Shown piece after piece: positions 1 to 8,738 of a stretch of 46,185 bases of DNA. The position numbers and the translations under genes were made by a program. Within the stretch, counting starts at the first letter, position 1; every line of letters begins with the position of its first letter. Under the pieces are notes generated by a model that was not told the DNA's origin, did no database searches, and saw only the letters and a list, made by a program, of their open reading frames with translations. The stretch is taken from positions 1-46,185 of the forward strand of contig JAHFRC010000006.1 of NCBI GenBank assembly GCA_023259015.1, in the 5' to 3' direction. The DNA comes from Nitrosomonadales bacterium. Lineage in GTDB: Bacteria > Pseudomonadota > Gammaproteobacteria > Burkholderiales > Gallionellaceae.

Positions 1-2
1 CG

Positions 3-665
3 CGAAAAGGCGACGAAGCCAAGTTGCTGGTGGACAATCAGGCCAGCCAGGTAAAAGTCGAAGTGAATTTTGTCTTCCGGGGCACGTTGTTGCCCGTGAC
101 ACATCGCGCCTTGGTGAATCCGGCTTGCAACCTGTTCACTATGGCAATGGAATTGCCCGTCCTCGCCATCCCCGAACTTTACGGCAGCAAGCTGGTCGCT
201 GCACTGGATCGTCAGCATCCGCGCGACTGGTTCGATGTGGCCGCCATGATAGATCGTTTTGGCCTCGAAGCAGAAATGGTGGATTGTTTCGTTGCTTACC
301 TTGCTGGTCACAATCGCCCGGTTCATGAGGTGCTGTTTTCAAATGATCTGCCGCTGGAGGCAATCTATAACACGGATTTTGTCGGCATGACCGCAACCGA
401 AATTCCGTTGCGGCATTTGATCGAAACACGGCGGCATATCCGCGAGGAACTGCCCAAGATGCTTACTGATACTCATCGGCGTTTTCTGCTCTCGTTTGTG
501 CGAGCCGAGCCAGATTGGACACTGATGCCATTCGACCATCTCAAGGACTTGCCGGCGATTCGCTGGAAGCTGCTCAATCTGGAAAAACTGCGCACGGCAA
601 ACAAATCCCGATTCGAGTTGCAGGCCGATGAACTCATAGCCCGATTCAATCGCTTCCCAGGTTGA
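3..665 (+). CDS. AbiEii/AbiGii-family nucleotidyltransferase toxin, 5'-truncated by window edge
   Basis: The reading frame is open from the first bases of the window, so the gene begins to the left and only the C-terminal part is seen. The stretch PELYGSKLVAALDRQHPRDW followed by FDV matches the conserved core of AbiEii/AbiGii nucleotidyltransferases, the toxin half of type IV abortive-infection toxin-antitoxin pairs, which are known to inactivate tRNA by nucleotide addition. The nucleotidyltransferase active site itself would lie upstream and cannot be checked. Its antitoxin (AbiEi), normally just upstream, would also be outside the window. The TGA stop overlaps the TTG start of the next gene by 4 bp, implying co-transcription and translational coupling. 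The family call is firm; toxin activity is inferred. Confidence 0.8.
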   Translation, partial: RKGDEAKLLVDNQASQVKVEVNFVFRGTLLPVTHRALVNPACNLFTMAMELPVLAIPELYGSKLVAALDRQHPRDWFDVAAMIDRFGLEAEMVDCFVAYLAGHNRPVHEVLFSNDLPLEAIYNTDFVGMTATEIPLRHLIETRRHIREELPKMLTDTHRRFLLSFVRAEPDWTLMPFDHLKDLPAIRWKLLNLEKLRTANKSRFELQADELIARFNRFPG

Positions 666-3052
666 GAACTTTCGATCAACAACTTGCCGATAAACAGCAG
701 GAGTGCGAGCAACTCCATGCAGAGAATGCCCGCCTGATTGCCTTGCTGAAAAAACACGGCATCTCGCATTCAGCCGAGCGCCCCATATCGGAGCCGCCTG
801 CAACTTTAGCCAGATCGAACGTGAACCTGAGCACGGAAGAAAAGATAGCCCTGTTCAGGCGTCTATTCCGTGGCCGCACCGATGTTTACCCGGTACGCTG
901 GGTAAACAAAGACGGCACACGATCCGGCTATTCCCCGGCCTGTGGCAACGAGTGGAAAATCGGACTCTGCGACAAGAAGCGGGTGAAATGCAGTGAATGC
1001 GTAAACCGCTTGTTGCTACCGCTCGCTGATCGCGTTATTTATGATCACCTTGCCGGTGAGCATGTTGTCGGCGTCTATCCACTGCTCACCGATGATACCT
1101 GCCATTTTCTTGCTGCCGACTTTGACGAGGCCGACTGGCGTGAGGATGTACAAGCCTTTGCCATTTCCTGCCACGAGCTTGGCGTACCTGTCGCCATCGA
1201 AATTTCACGCTCCGGCGCTGGTGCTCATGCCTGGATTTTCTTCTTGTCCGCCGTGCCTGCACGGGATGCACGCCGTCTCGGTTCCGCCATCATCAGCCAC
1301 ACCTGCACCCGTACGCGGCAACTGAAACTTGAGTCGTATGACCGGCTATTTCCCAATCAGGATACTCTGCCAAAGGGCGGTTTCGGCAACCTGATTGCGT
1401 TGCCGCTTCAGAAAGAGGCGCGCGAAAATGGATTCAGCATATTCGTTGACGAAGCTCTCCAGCCGTATCCCGATCAGTGGGCGTTTCTGGCATCGGTCTA
1501 CCTCATGACTCCGGCAGATATGGAGTCCGCCATACAGAATGCAATGGGCGGCGGCCATCCGCTTGATGTTTCGTTCATCACCGAAGAGGATGAGCGCGAA
1601 CCATGGAAACGTCTGCCATTGCCGAAAAAGATTGCCGGGCCGCTGCCGGACAAGCTCACTGCTGTGCTTGCCAATCAACTCTACTTCGAGAAAACCCGGT
1701 TGCCGCAATCGTTGATGAATCGCTTGATCCGGCTCGCGGCATTTCAGAACCCAGAGTTCTACAAGGCCCAAGCCATGCGCTTCCCGGTTTGGGACAAGCC
1801 CCGCATCATCGGCTGTGCCGAAAACTATCCCCAACACATTGCCTTGCCCCGTGGTTGCCTGGATGCAGTAACCAAATTGTTCGGTGAGAACGGTATCGAG
1901 TTCGAGCTTGCCAATGAGAGTTTTGTCGGAAAGCCGCTATCCCTGAAATTCACTGGACAGCTTCGCCCCGGCCAGGAGAAGGCGGTCAAGGCCATGATGG
2001 CGCACGATACCGGCGTACTCTGTGCGCCTACCGCGTTCGGCAAGACCGTGACCGCCGCCGCGCTCATTGCCCGGCGTGGCGTCAACACGTTGATCCTCGT
2101 TCATCGCACTGAACTGCTCAAGCAATGGCAGGAACGATTGCGTACCTTCCTAGATTTGGAGAAGGGGGACCTTGGCACCATCGGCGCGGGCAAGCGCAAG
2201 CCTTCTGGCAAGATTGATATTGCCGTCATGCAATCCCTCACCCGTAAGGGCGAAATCAGCGACCTGATCGAGCAATACGGTCACATCGTGGTGGACGAAT
2301 GCCATCATGTCTCCGCCGTTTCGTTTGACCAACTATTACGGCGAGCCAAGGCGCGCTACGTGCTCGGCCTCACTGCGACGCCGATACGCCGCGATGGGCA
2401 GCATCCGATGATCTTTATGCAGTGCGGCCCTATCCGCCATGAGGCCAGTCGGCCAGAAGGTGCACCACGATCATTGACGGTGATTCCCCGACTTCTGACA
2501 ACACCACTGAGCAGCGATCCAGCCATGGGTATTCAGGATGTTTTCCGGCAGCTCGCCGACAGCTTTGAGCGCAGCCAACGAATTGTCGAGGACGTGCTCC
2601 AGGCATATCGCGCTGGTCGCAGCATCCTTGTGCTCACCGAACGTACCGAGCATCTCGATAAATTGGAGATGACGCTTAGCGGCCAAGTAGAAAACCTGTT
2701 TGCTTTGCATGGCCGCATGTCCCGCAAGCAGCGCACCACACTGCTGGAAGCGCTTGAAGCTTTGCCCAGCGATGCTCCGCGTGTATTGCTCTCTACCGGT
2801 CGGCTTATCGGCGAAGGTTTCGACCATCCGCCACTTGATACGCTGATGCTGGCGATGCCGATTTCATGGAAAGGCACCTTGCAGCAATACGCCGGACGCC
2901 TGCACCGCGAGCATGCCAGCAAATCTGATGTGCTGGTCTATGACTACGTTGATACGGGCAACCCGGCCTTGGAGCGCATGTGGGGAAAGCGCCAGCGTGG
3001 CTATAGGGCTATGGGTTATCAGATCAACCTATCGGTAGAAAGTCTTTCCTGA
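662..3052 (+). CDS. TOTE-type archaeo-eukaryotic primase / superfamily 2 helicase fusion
   Basis: A 796-residue protein. Residues 1-35 look like a short coiled coil. A zinc-ribbon-like cysteine set (C94, C103, C110, C113) is followed by an archaeo-eukaryotic primase-like domain with the acidic motif AADFDE (151-156) and GAGAHAWIFF (185-194), the arrangement seen in TOTE conflict-system primases. The C-terminal half is an SF2 helicase with Walker A PTAFGKT (456-462), DECHH (545-549) and TATP (571-574). Such proteins are predicted to act on invading nucleic acid. The TTG start at 662 overlaps the upstream stop (TTGA) and lacks a strong ribosome-binding site, but it keeps the N-terminal coiled coil. 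The gene is 15 bp from the next gene. Domain assignment is firm; a defence role is inferred from family and neighbours. Confidence 0.85.
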   Translation: MRTFDQQLADKQQECEQLHAENARLIALLKKHGISHSAERPISEPPATLARSNVNLSTEEKIALFRRLFRGRTDVYPVRWVNKDGTRSGYSPACGNEWKIGLCDKKRVKCSECVNRLLLPLADRVIYDHLAGEHVVGVYPLLTDDTCHFLAADFDEADWREDVQAFAISCHELGVPVAIEISRSGAGAHAWIFFLSAVPARDARRLGSAIISHTCTRTRQLKLESYDRLFPNQDTLPKGGFGNLIALPLQKEARENGFSIFVDEALQPYPDQWAFLASVYLMTPADMESAIQNAMGGGHPLDVSFITEEDEREPWKRLPLPKKIAGPLPDKLTAVLANQLYFEKTRLPQSLMNRLIRLAAFQNPEFYKAQAMRFPVWDKPRIIGCAENYPQHIALPRGCLDAVTKLFGENGIEFELANESFVGKPLSLKFTGQLRPGQEKAVKAMMAHDTGVLCAPTAFGKTVTAAALIARRGVNTLILVHRTELLKQWQERLRTFLDLEKGDLGTIGAGKRKPSGKIDIAVMQSLTRKGEISDLIEQYGHIVVDECHHVSAVSFDQLLRRAKARYVLGLTATPIRRDGQHPMIFMQCGPIRHEASRPEGAPRSLTVIPRLLTTPLSSDPAMGIQDVFRQLADSFERSQRIVEDVLQAYRAGRSILVLTERTEHLDKLEMTLSGQVENLFALHGRMSRKQRTTLLEALEALPSDAPRVLLSTGRLIGEGFDHPPLDTLMLAMPISWKGTLQQYAGRLHREHASKSDVLVYDYVDTGNPALERMWGKRQRGYRAMGYQINLSVESLS

Positions 3053-3067
3053 AAGAGGTCCCCGCCA

Positions 3068-5521
3068 ATGAAAACCAAGCACAAAACAACCAAGCCCATC
3101 AAGGAACCAAAACTCTCCCGCACCCACGCACCCGACGGTCTCGCGCTGGTTGACTGGCAGCGTGCATTGCGCAGGCAGTTCGGGCGCGAACAGGCGTTCG
3201 GGCTGGAGAATATCGGAGCGGAGCCGTTCTTTTCCGAGTTCCGCGTGAGCAACCCGCAGTCGAATTCCAGCTATCGCGTCGCGATTCGGGGTTTGCGTCC
3301 GGGCGATAATTTTTGCGCCTGCCCCGATTACGCGACCAACGAGTTGGGCACTTGCAAGCACATCGAGTTTACGCTGGCGGCGCTGGAGAAAACGCGCGGC
3401 GCGAAGGCCGCTTTTGCGCGTGGCTATCATCCGGCTTTTTCCGAGCTGTATCTGCGCAATGATGGCGGGCGAGCGATCCACTTTCGCGCGGGGACGGATT
3501 GTCCGTCATCCGTTCTGAAAGCGGCAGCGCTGCTGTTCGACGAGGCGCGCGACTGGGTGCTGCGGACAGAACAATACGCCGAGCTGGAGCGTTTCCTGGC
3601 AGCCGTGGCGAAGAGCGGTCACGAGTTGCGCGCCTACGATGACGCGCTCGATTTCGTCGCCGGATGCCGCGATGCGGCGCGGCGTGCCGCAGCGCTGGAC
3701 GGGATATTCCCGCGTGGCGCGGACGATGCGCAGTTGAAAAAATTGCTCAAGGCCAAGCTCTACCCGTATCAGGCCGAGGGCGCATTGTTCGCCGTGCGCG
3801 CCGGGCGCGTGCTGATCGGCGACGAGATGGGCTTGGGCAAGACCATACAGGCCATCGCGGCGGCGGAAATTCTGGCGCGGCATTTCGGCGTGTCCAAGGT
3901 GCTGGTGATTTGCCCGACTTCGCTCAAGTACCAGTGGCAGAGCGAGATCGAGCGCTTTGCCGGTCGCGCGTCGCGGGTGCTGGCCGGTGGACGCACTCAG
4001 CGGCAGAAGGAATATGCCGAGGACGATTTCTGCAAGATCACCAACTACGAAAAACTGAAATCCGACCTCGACCTGATCGCCGCTTGGGCACCGGAGTTGG
4101 TGATCGTGGACGAGGCGCAGCGCGTCAAGAATTGGAACACCATCGCGGCGAAGGCGCTCAAGCGTATCGACAGCCCCTATGCCGTCGTGCTGACCGGCAC
4201 GCCGCTGGAGAACAAGCTGGAGGAACTCATCTCCATCGTCCAGTTCGTTGACCAGCATCGCCTGGGGCCGACGTGGAAGTTGTTACACGAGCATCAAGTC
4301 AAGGATGACGCCGGGCGCGTCACCGGCTACACCGCGCTGGAGAAGATCGGCCAGACGTTATCACCTGTCATGATCCGCCGCCGCAAGTCCGAGGTGTTGC
4401 AGCAGCTGCCGGAACGCACCGACCAGAATCTGCTGGTGCCGATGACCGAGCCGCAGATGATTCATCACCAGGAAAATGCCGACGTGGTGATGCAGATTGT
4501 TACTCGCTGGCGCAAGATGAAATTTCTTTCGGACAAGGATCAGCGGCGGCTAACCTGCGCCCTGCAAAACATGCGTATGTCGTGCAACAGCACGTATCTG
4601 CTCGATCAGGAAAGCGACCACGGCGTCAAGGCCGACGAACTGGCCGCGTTGCTCGACGGCGTGTTCGCGCAGCCGGAGGCGAAAGCGGTGGTGTTCAGCC
4701 AGTGGACGCGCACCCACGACATCGTTATCCGCAGGCTGGAGGCGCGCGGCATCGGCTACGTCAGCTTCCATGGCGGCGTGCCATCGGAAAAGCGACCGGC
4801 GCTGGTCGAGCGTTTCCGCGACGACCTGGACTGCCGCGTATTCCTTTCGACCGATGCGGGCAGCACGGGACTAAACCTGCAACACGCTTCGACGCTGGTG
4901 AACATGGACTTGCCGTGGAACCCCGCGATCCTCGAACAGCGCATCGCGCGCATCCACCGCATGGGGCAAAAGCGACCGGTGCAGATCGTCAACTTCGTAT
5001 CCAAGGGCACGATAGAGGAGGGCATGCTGTCGGTGCTGGCGTTCAAACGCTCTCTGTCGGCGGGCATACTCGACGGCGGCACGGGCGAAATTTCGCTGGG
5101 CGGCTCGCGCCTCAGCCGCTTCATGAAGGATGTGGAAAATGTGACTGGACGCATGGGCGAAGGCGAGGCTGTTAGCGCGGCGGAAGAGGCAAGCAATGTG
5201 GTCGCCGCATCCGGGGCGGAGACGATAAAGGCGATGGCCAGCGAGGACAAGGCCGATGCTTGCGTGGCGACGCAGAAAATTGATGATGTTTCGTCAAGTC
5301 AGGCCAGCACCGATCCTTGGGGTGCGCTGCTACAGTTTGGCTCACAGTTAGTCACCGCGCTGACAGCGACCGATAATGGAGGAACAACACCCCATCCTTG
5401 GATCGAACACGATCCGACGACCGGTAGGCGCAACCTCAAAGTGCCTTTGCCCCCGCCAGAAACGGCAAGAAGGTTTGCCGATGCGCTTACGGTGTTGGCG
5501 GATGCCTTGCGGGGCAGGTAG
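3068..5521 (+). CDS. SWIM zinc-finger SNF2-family helicase
   Basis: An 817-residue SNF2/Rad54-type ATPase. An N-terminal SWIM zinc finger is visible (C83-x-C85, C96-x-H98). The first helicase lobe has GDEMGLGKT (251-259) and the Walker B box DEAQ (348-351). The second lobe carries the typical SNF2 signature around GLNLQHAS, LPWNPAILEQRIARIHRMGQ and FVSKGTIEEGM. The last 130 residues are low in recognisable motifs. The ATG at 3068 has an AGAGG element upstream and lies 15 bp after the primase-helicase stop, so the two are probably one operon. SNF2 proteins move on double-stranded DNA, and bacterial members occur both in defence systems such as DISARM and as stand-alone genes. No methyltransferase or phospholipase-D DISARM partner is seen in this window. 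Confidence 0.88.
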   Translation: MKTKHKTTKPIKEPKLSRTHAPDGLALVDWQRALRRQFGREQAFGLENIGAEPFFSEFRVSNPQSNSSYRVAIRGLRPGDNFCACPDYATNELGTCKHIEFTLAALEKTRGAKAAFARGYHPAFSELYLRNDGGRAIHFRAGTDCPSSVLKAAALLFDEARDWVLRTEQYAELERFLAAVAKSGHELRAYDDALDFVAGCRDAARRAAALDGIFPRGADDAQLKKLLKAKLYPYQAEGALFAVRAGRVLIGDEMGLGKTIQAIAAAEILARHFGVSKVLVICPTSLKYQWQSEIERFAGRASRVLAGGRTQRQKEYAEDDFCKITNYEKLKSDLDLIAAWAPELVIVDEAQRVKNWNTIAAKALKRIDSPYAVVLTGTPLENKLEELISIVQFVDQHRLGPTWKLLHEHQVKDDAGRVTGYTALEKIGQTLSPVMIRRRKSEVLQQLPERTDQNLLVPMTEPQMIHHQENADVVMQIVTRWRKMKFLSDKDQRRLTCALQNMRMSCNSTYLLDQESDHGVKADELAALLDGVFAQPEAKAVVFSQWTRTHDIVIRRLEARGIGYVSFHGGVPSEKRPALVERFRDDLDCRVFLSTDAGSTGLNLQHASTLVNMDLPWNPAILEQRIARIHRMGQKRPVQIVNFVSKGTIEEGMLSVLAFKRSLSAGILDGGTGEISLGGSRLSRFMKDVENVTGRMGEGEAVSAAEEASNVVAASGAETIKAMASEDKADACVATQKIDDVSSSQASTDPWGALLQFGSQLVTALTATDNGGTTPHPWIEHDPTTGRRNLKVPLPPPETARRFADALTVLADALRGR

Positions 5522-5808
5522 CATCAGATTGGATGGTGTACTCGGCGATGCGGTTACTGGGAGACGATCAGAAACCTTTTCGTATATTATGAACGTCAGT
5601 CAGCTTGTTGGTAATAAATAGCACTTTTATCGGATGGTATAAATGATGGTATCGTTTCTTCGCCAATTAAAAATAAACTAATAAATCAATACGCTATAAT
5701 TGTTAATGATAATTGAGTGGGAGTGATTTAACGTCTTTCGGCGACTATCGCCGACTATCTAAAATCACACACTAACCCTTGTAAGCAGCGGATGAAGCCA
5801 TTAATCAA
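5522..5808. other. AT-rich boundary between accessory cluster and tmk
   Basis: 287 bp with no convincing gene. The region is clearly more AT-rich than its flanks. It holds a TATAAT hexamer at 5695-5700 without a good -35 partner, which may serve tmk, and the nested inverted repeat at 5723-5768. It separates the putative defence genes from the conserved tmk-holB-tatD block. An open frame overlapping the 3' end of the SNF2 gene and running to 5621 has no family features and was not accepted. Confidence 0.5.
5723..5768. repeat. Nested inverted repeat at island/housekeeping junction
   Basis: GTGATTT at 5723-5729 is matched by AAATCAC at 5762-5768. Inside lies a second inverted repeat, GGCGA-CTA-TCGCC, at 5740-5752. 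The structure lies at the edge of the accessory cluster about 40 bp before tmk. It could be a leader hairpin of the tmk mRNA, an intrinsic structure after the SNF2 gene (no T-run follows), or an integration scar. The sequence alone does not decide. Confidence 0.45.
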
Positions 5809-6423
5809 ATGACCACGAACAAGGCAAAATTTATTACTTTTGAGGGTGTGGATGGGGCAGGAAAGAGCACCCATCTGGACTGGTTTGCAGACACCCTGCG
5901 CCAGCGCGGGCTGGAGGTGCTGGTGACGCGCGAACCTGGCGGCACACCCTTGGGCGAACGCTTGCGCGAGATACTGTTAAACCAGCCTATGCATGCCGAG
6001 ACCGAGGTGCTGTTGATGTTCGCCGCACGCCTCGAACATATCGAACAAGTCATAAAACCAGCCTTGCAGCGGGGAGCATGGGTGGTGTCCGACCGCTTCA
6101 GCGATGCCAGCTTCGCCTATCAGGGGGGGGGCAGGGGAGTGTCCTTGGCAAAGCTAGAGTTGCTGGAACGCTGGGTGCATGAAGATTTGCAACCGGATTT
6201 GACACTGCTGTTCGACATCCCGGTCGAAATTGCGCGGCAACGGCTGTCGAACAATTTGACGCTTGATCGCTTTGAGCAGGAGCGATCCGATTTCTTCGAG
6301 CGTGTGCGTGCCGCTTACCACCTTCGCGTACAAAAAAATCCCCGGCGATACGCAGTTATTGATGCGGCGCAGCCTCTGGATAAAGTTAAAAAACAACTTG
6401 AAGAAATAACTATATTAGTATGA
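5809..6423 (+). CDS. tmk: Thymidylate kinase
   Basis: A 204-residue dTMP kinase that phosphorylates dTMP to dTDP with ATP, essential for DNA precursor supply. The P-loop [11 protein letters not shown] is at the N terminus. [11 protein letters not shown] and [16 protein letters not shown] (the DR-x motif and substrate-binding segment) follow in the usual order, and the length is normal. The ATG at 5809 is the natural start, although the upstream ribosome-binding site is weak. The gene is 1 bp from holB, a common tmk-holB pairing. The mltG/yceG gene often found upstream is replaced here by the accessory cluster, which suggests the cluster was inserted next to tmk. Confidence 0.96.
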   Translation: MTTNKAKFITFEGVDGAGKSTHLDWFADTLRQRGLEVLVTREPGGTPLGERLREILLNQPMHAETEVLLMFAARLEHIEQVIKPALQRGAWVVSDRFSDASFAYQGGGRGVSLAKLELLERWVHEDLQPDLTLLFDIPVEIARQRLSNNLTLDRFEQERSDFFERVRAAYHLRVQKNPRRYAVIDAAQPLDKVKKQLEEITILV

Positions 6424-6424
6424 T

Positions 6425-7429
6425 ATGAAAGAATTTTATCATTGGCAAAAAGATGACTGGGTACGCTTGCAGGAATTGCACAAGCGCCCGCCTCATGCCT
6501 TGCTGTTCAAGGGAGCCAAGGGTATAGGCAAGCTTAATTTGGCGATGAATTTTGCCCAACTCTTGCTATGCCAGAAACCGGGTGAGCTTGGTTTTGCTTG
6601 TGGGAAATGCTCATCATGCCACTGGTTTGAGCAGGAATCGCACCCGGATTTTCGTTTGCTGCAATCGGAATTGTTGAATCTGGATGGTGAAGAAGCCGAA
6701 TCCGGAAAAAAGCCCAGCAAGCAAATATCCGTCGATCAAATTCGCGAATTAGCCGATTTTATCGGCATGTCCGCCCATCAGGGCGGCAGGCGAGTGGTCA
6801 TCATTCACCCCGCCGAGACGATGAATGCCAATGCGGCAAATGCATTGCTGAAAAATCTCGAAGAACCGCCGCAAGGTTTGTTGTTCATCCTGGTGTCGCA
6901 TAAACCGCAGCAACTGTTGCCGACTATCCTGAGCCGCTGCCAGGCATTTACGCTATCCGCACCTGATGTGGCATGCGCCGCGCAATGGCTGGCCGGGCAG
7001 GGCGTGAAAAATCCCGATGAAGCGCTTGCGGCATCCGGTTTTTCGCCGCTGCAAGCCGTTCAAATGGGTGAAAAACTGGGCAGCGAAGAGCGCGATAAAT
7101 TGCTGCGCGCCGTACGCCAACCCGCCACGCTGGATGTTTTTGCGTTGGCCGAAGCATTACAGAAGACCGAGCAGGTGCTTGTTGTGCAATGGCTGCAACA
7201 ATGGTGTCATGACTTGAACTCGATGAAGCTGGCGGGCAAACTGCGCTATCACATCGGCGAAGAAGCGGCCATTAAGAAACTGGTCGAGCCGCTTGCTCCC
7301 TTAAGCCTGGCGCAGCTGCAAAAGCATTTGCAAACCGCGAAACGCGAAGCTCAGCATACGCTGAATGCCAAGCTGTTTCTGGAGTCGTTATTATTTTCAT
7401 ATTGCCAGTGTTTGAACAGGCAGCCATGA
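6425..7429 (+). CDS. holB: DNA polymerase III subunit delta'
   Basis: A 334-residue clamp-loader subunit. The N-terminal AAA+ fold shows GAKGIGKLNLA (about 30-40), a zinc module of C49, C59, C62 and C65 spaced as in E. coli delta', and the NALLKNLEEPP segment. The C-terminal third matches the oligomerisation domain. It starts 1 bp after the tmk stop and its TGA overlaps the tatD ATG (ATGA), so the three genes form one translationally coupled unit. In many beta- and gammaproteobacteria a small pilZ gene lies between holB and tatD; it is absent here. Confidence 0.95.
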   Translation: MKEFYHWQKDDWVRLQELHKRPPHALLFKGAKGIGKLNLAMNFAQLLLCQKPGELGFACGKCSSCHWFEQESHPDFRLLQSELLNLDGEEAESGKKPSKQISVDQIRELADFIGMSAHQGGRRVVIIHPAETMNANAANALLKNLEEPPQGLLFILVSHKPQQLLPTILSRCQAFTLSAPDVACAAQWLAGQGVKNPDEALAASGFSPLQAVQMGEKLGSEERDKLLRAVRQPATLDVFALAEALQKTEQVLVVQWLQQWCHDLNSMKLAGKLRYHIGEEAAIKKLVEPLAPLSLAQLQKHLQTAKREAQHTLNAKLFLESLLFSYCQCLNRQP

Positions 7430-8208
7430 TGTTTATTGACTCACACTGCCATATTGATTTCCCCGAACTGGCTGGAAACATCGCCGATGTGCTGGCGCAG
7501 ATGCAGCATAACGAGGTAGTTGGCGCGCTGTGTGTTTCGGTTAATCTGGCGGATTTTCCGCAGGTGCTGGCGCTGGCTGAACAGCATGCGAGCATCTTCG
7601 CTTCGGTGGGTGTGCATCCTGATTATGAAGGTGTCGAGGAACCTGATGTTGCCCGCCTGGTTGGTTTGGCGCAGCATCCAAGGGTCATCGCCATCGGTGA
7701 AACCGGCCTCGACTATTTCCGCATGAAAGGCGACCCGGAATGGCAGCGCACACGCTTCCGCACCCATATCCGCGCGGCGCGTGAGTGCGGCAAGCCCCTT
7801 ATTATCCACAGCCGTGAGGCGGCGCAAGACACCTTGCGCATCATGGCGGAAGAGGGTGCTGGCCATGCGGGTGGAGTGATGCACTGCTTTACCGAAACAT
7901 GGGAAGTAGCCGAGGCTGCGCTGGCAATGAATTTTTACATTTCCTTTTCCGGCATCCTCACTTTCAAGAGCGCCAGGCAAATCAAGGAAGTCGCCCAGCG
8001 CATGCCGCTGGAGCGCATGCTGCTCGAAACAGATGCACCTTATCTCGCTCCGGCGCCGCATCGCGGCAAGCTCAACCAGCCAGCATATGTAAAGCATGTG
8101 GCAGAAGAAGTTGCAAGGTTGCGTGAGATTCCGCTGGAGAAAGTTGCGCGCATTACCACGGATAATTTCCACCGTTTATTTCTGGGAAAGAGCTCCATAG
8201 CTGCATGA
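7426..8208 (+). CDS. tatD: TatD-family metal-dependent DNase
   Basis: A 260-residue TIM-barrel hydrolase. DSHCHIDF supplies the HxH metal ligands. GETGLDY, the histidine in LIIHSREA and ETDAPYLAP complete the family signature. The likely start is the ATG at 7426 overlapping the holB stop. An in-frame TTG at 7402 would add eight residues not expected for the family and is disfavoured, and ATG 7429 is an alternative. TatD proteins are 3'-5' DNases linked to DNA repair and apoptotic-type degradation. The position after tmk-holB matches the ycfH-type member of the family. Confidence 0.93.
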   Translation: MMFIDSHCHIDFPELAGNIADVLAQMQHNEVVGALCVSVNLADFPQVLALAEQHASIFASVGVHPDYEGVEEPDVARLVGLAQHPRVIAIGETGLDYFRMKGDPEWQRTRFRTHIRAARECGKPLIIHSREAAQDTLRIMAEEGAGHAGGVMHCFTETWEVAEAALAMNFYISFSGILTFKSARQIKEVAQRMPLERMLLETDAPYLAPAPHRGKLNQPAYVKHVAEEVARLREIPLEKVARITTDNFHRLFLGKSSIAA

Positions 8209-8393
8209 GGTAAAGTGGAATTCATGCGTCCAGCCGGATTTGCGCGTTTGGGCAAGCACATTTGATCATTCATTCGGGACTGCCATTATCCATTAGGAGG
8301 TGTGGACGGGAAGAGTTTTTATACCGGACTTCGTGCTAGAATTCGCCGCTTCGATTTTCAAACCCCTTAAATTTTATCCGGGAGATGCGCTTC

Positions 8394-8717
8394 ATGTTTA
8401 TTAGCAATGCTTACGCGCAAGCCGCTACGCCTGCGCCCGGCGCAGGCATCGTGGATTTTTTGCCGTTGATCGCGCTGGTTGCGGTGTTTTACTTCCTGGT
8501 TCTGCGCCCGCAGCAGGTGCGCGCCAAGGAACAGAAAATCATGCTCGATGCGCTGCAAAAAGGCGATGAGGTGGTGGCAATCGGTGGTGCGCTGGGGCGT
8601 GTCATCAAAGTGGGGGAAAGTTATGTCAGTGTGGAAATCGCTGACGGTGTAACCATCAGTGTCCAGAAAAGCACAATTCAAACCGTGCTGCCCAAGGGAA
8701 CCATCAAGTCGATTTAG
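8394..8717 (+). CDS. yajC: Sec translocon accessory subunit YajC
   Basis: A protein of about 107 residues with one N-terminal membrane helix (about residues 15-35, DFLPLIALVAVFYFLVLRP) followed by a basic patch and a small soluble domain with GDEVVAIGGALGRV, typical of YajC. It forms the SecDF-YajC subcomplex of the inner-membrane translocon. GGGAG at 8380-8384 gives ideal spacing to the ATG at 8394. The in-frame ATG at 8385 sits directly on that site and is less likely. It is followed by secD after 21 bp. The tgt gene that often precedes yajC is not present here. Confidence 0.93.
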   Translation: MFISNAYAQAATPAPGAGIVDFLPLIALVAVFYFLVLRPQQVRAKEQKIMLDALQKGDEVVAIGGALGRVIKVGESYVSVEIADGVTISVQKSTIQTVLPKGTIKSI

Positions 8718-8738
8718 GTTTTATTCCAAGGTGTTTCA

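Noticed and set aside
3068-5521. DISARM system based on the SNF2 helicase
   Set aside because: No DISARM methyltransferase, DUF1998 protein or PLD protein is present in the visible part.
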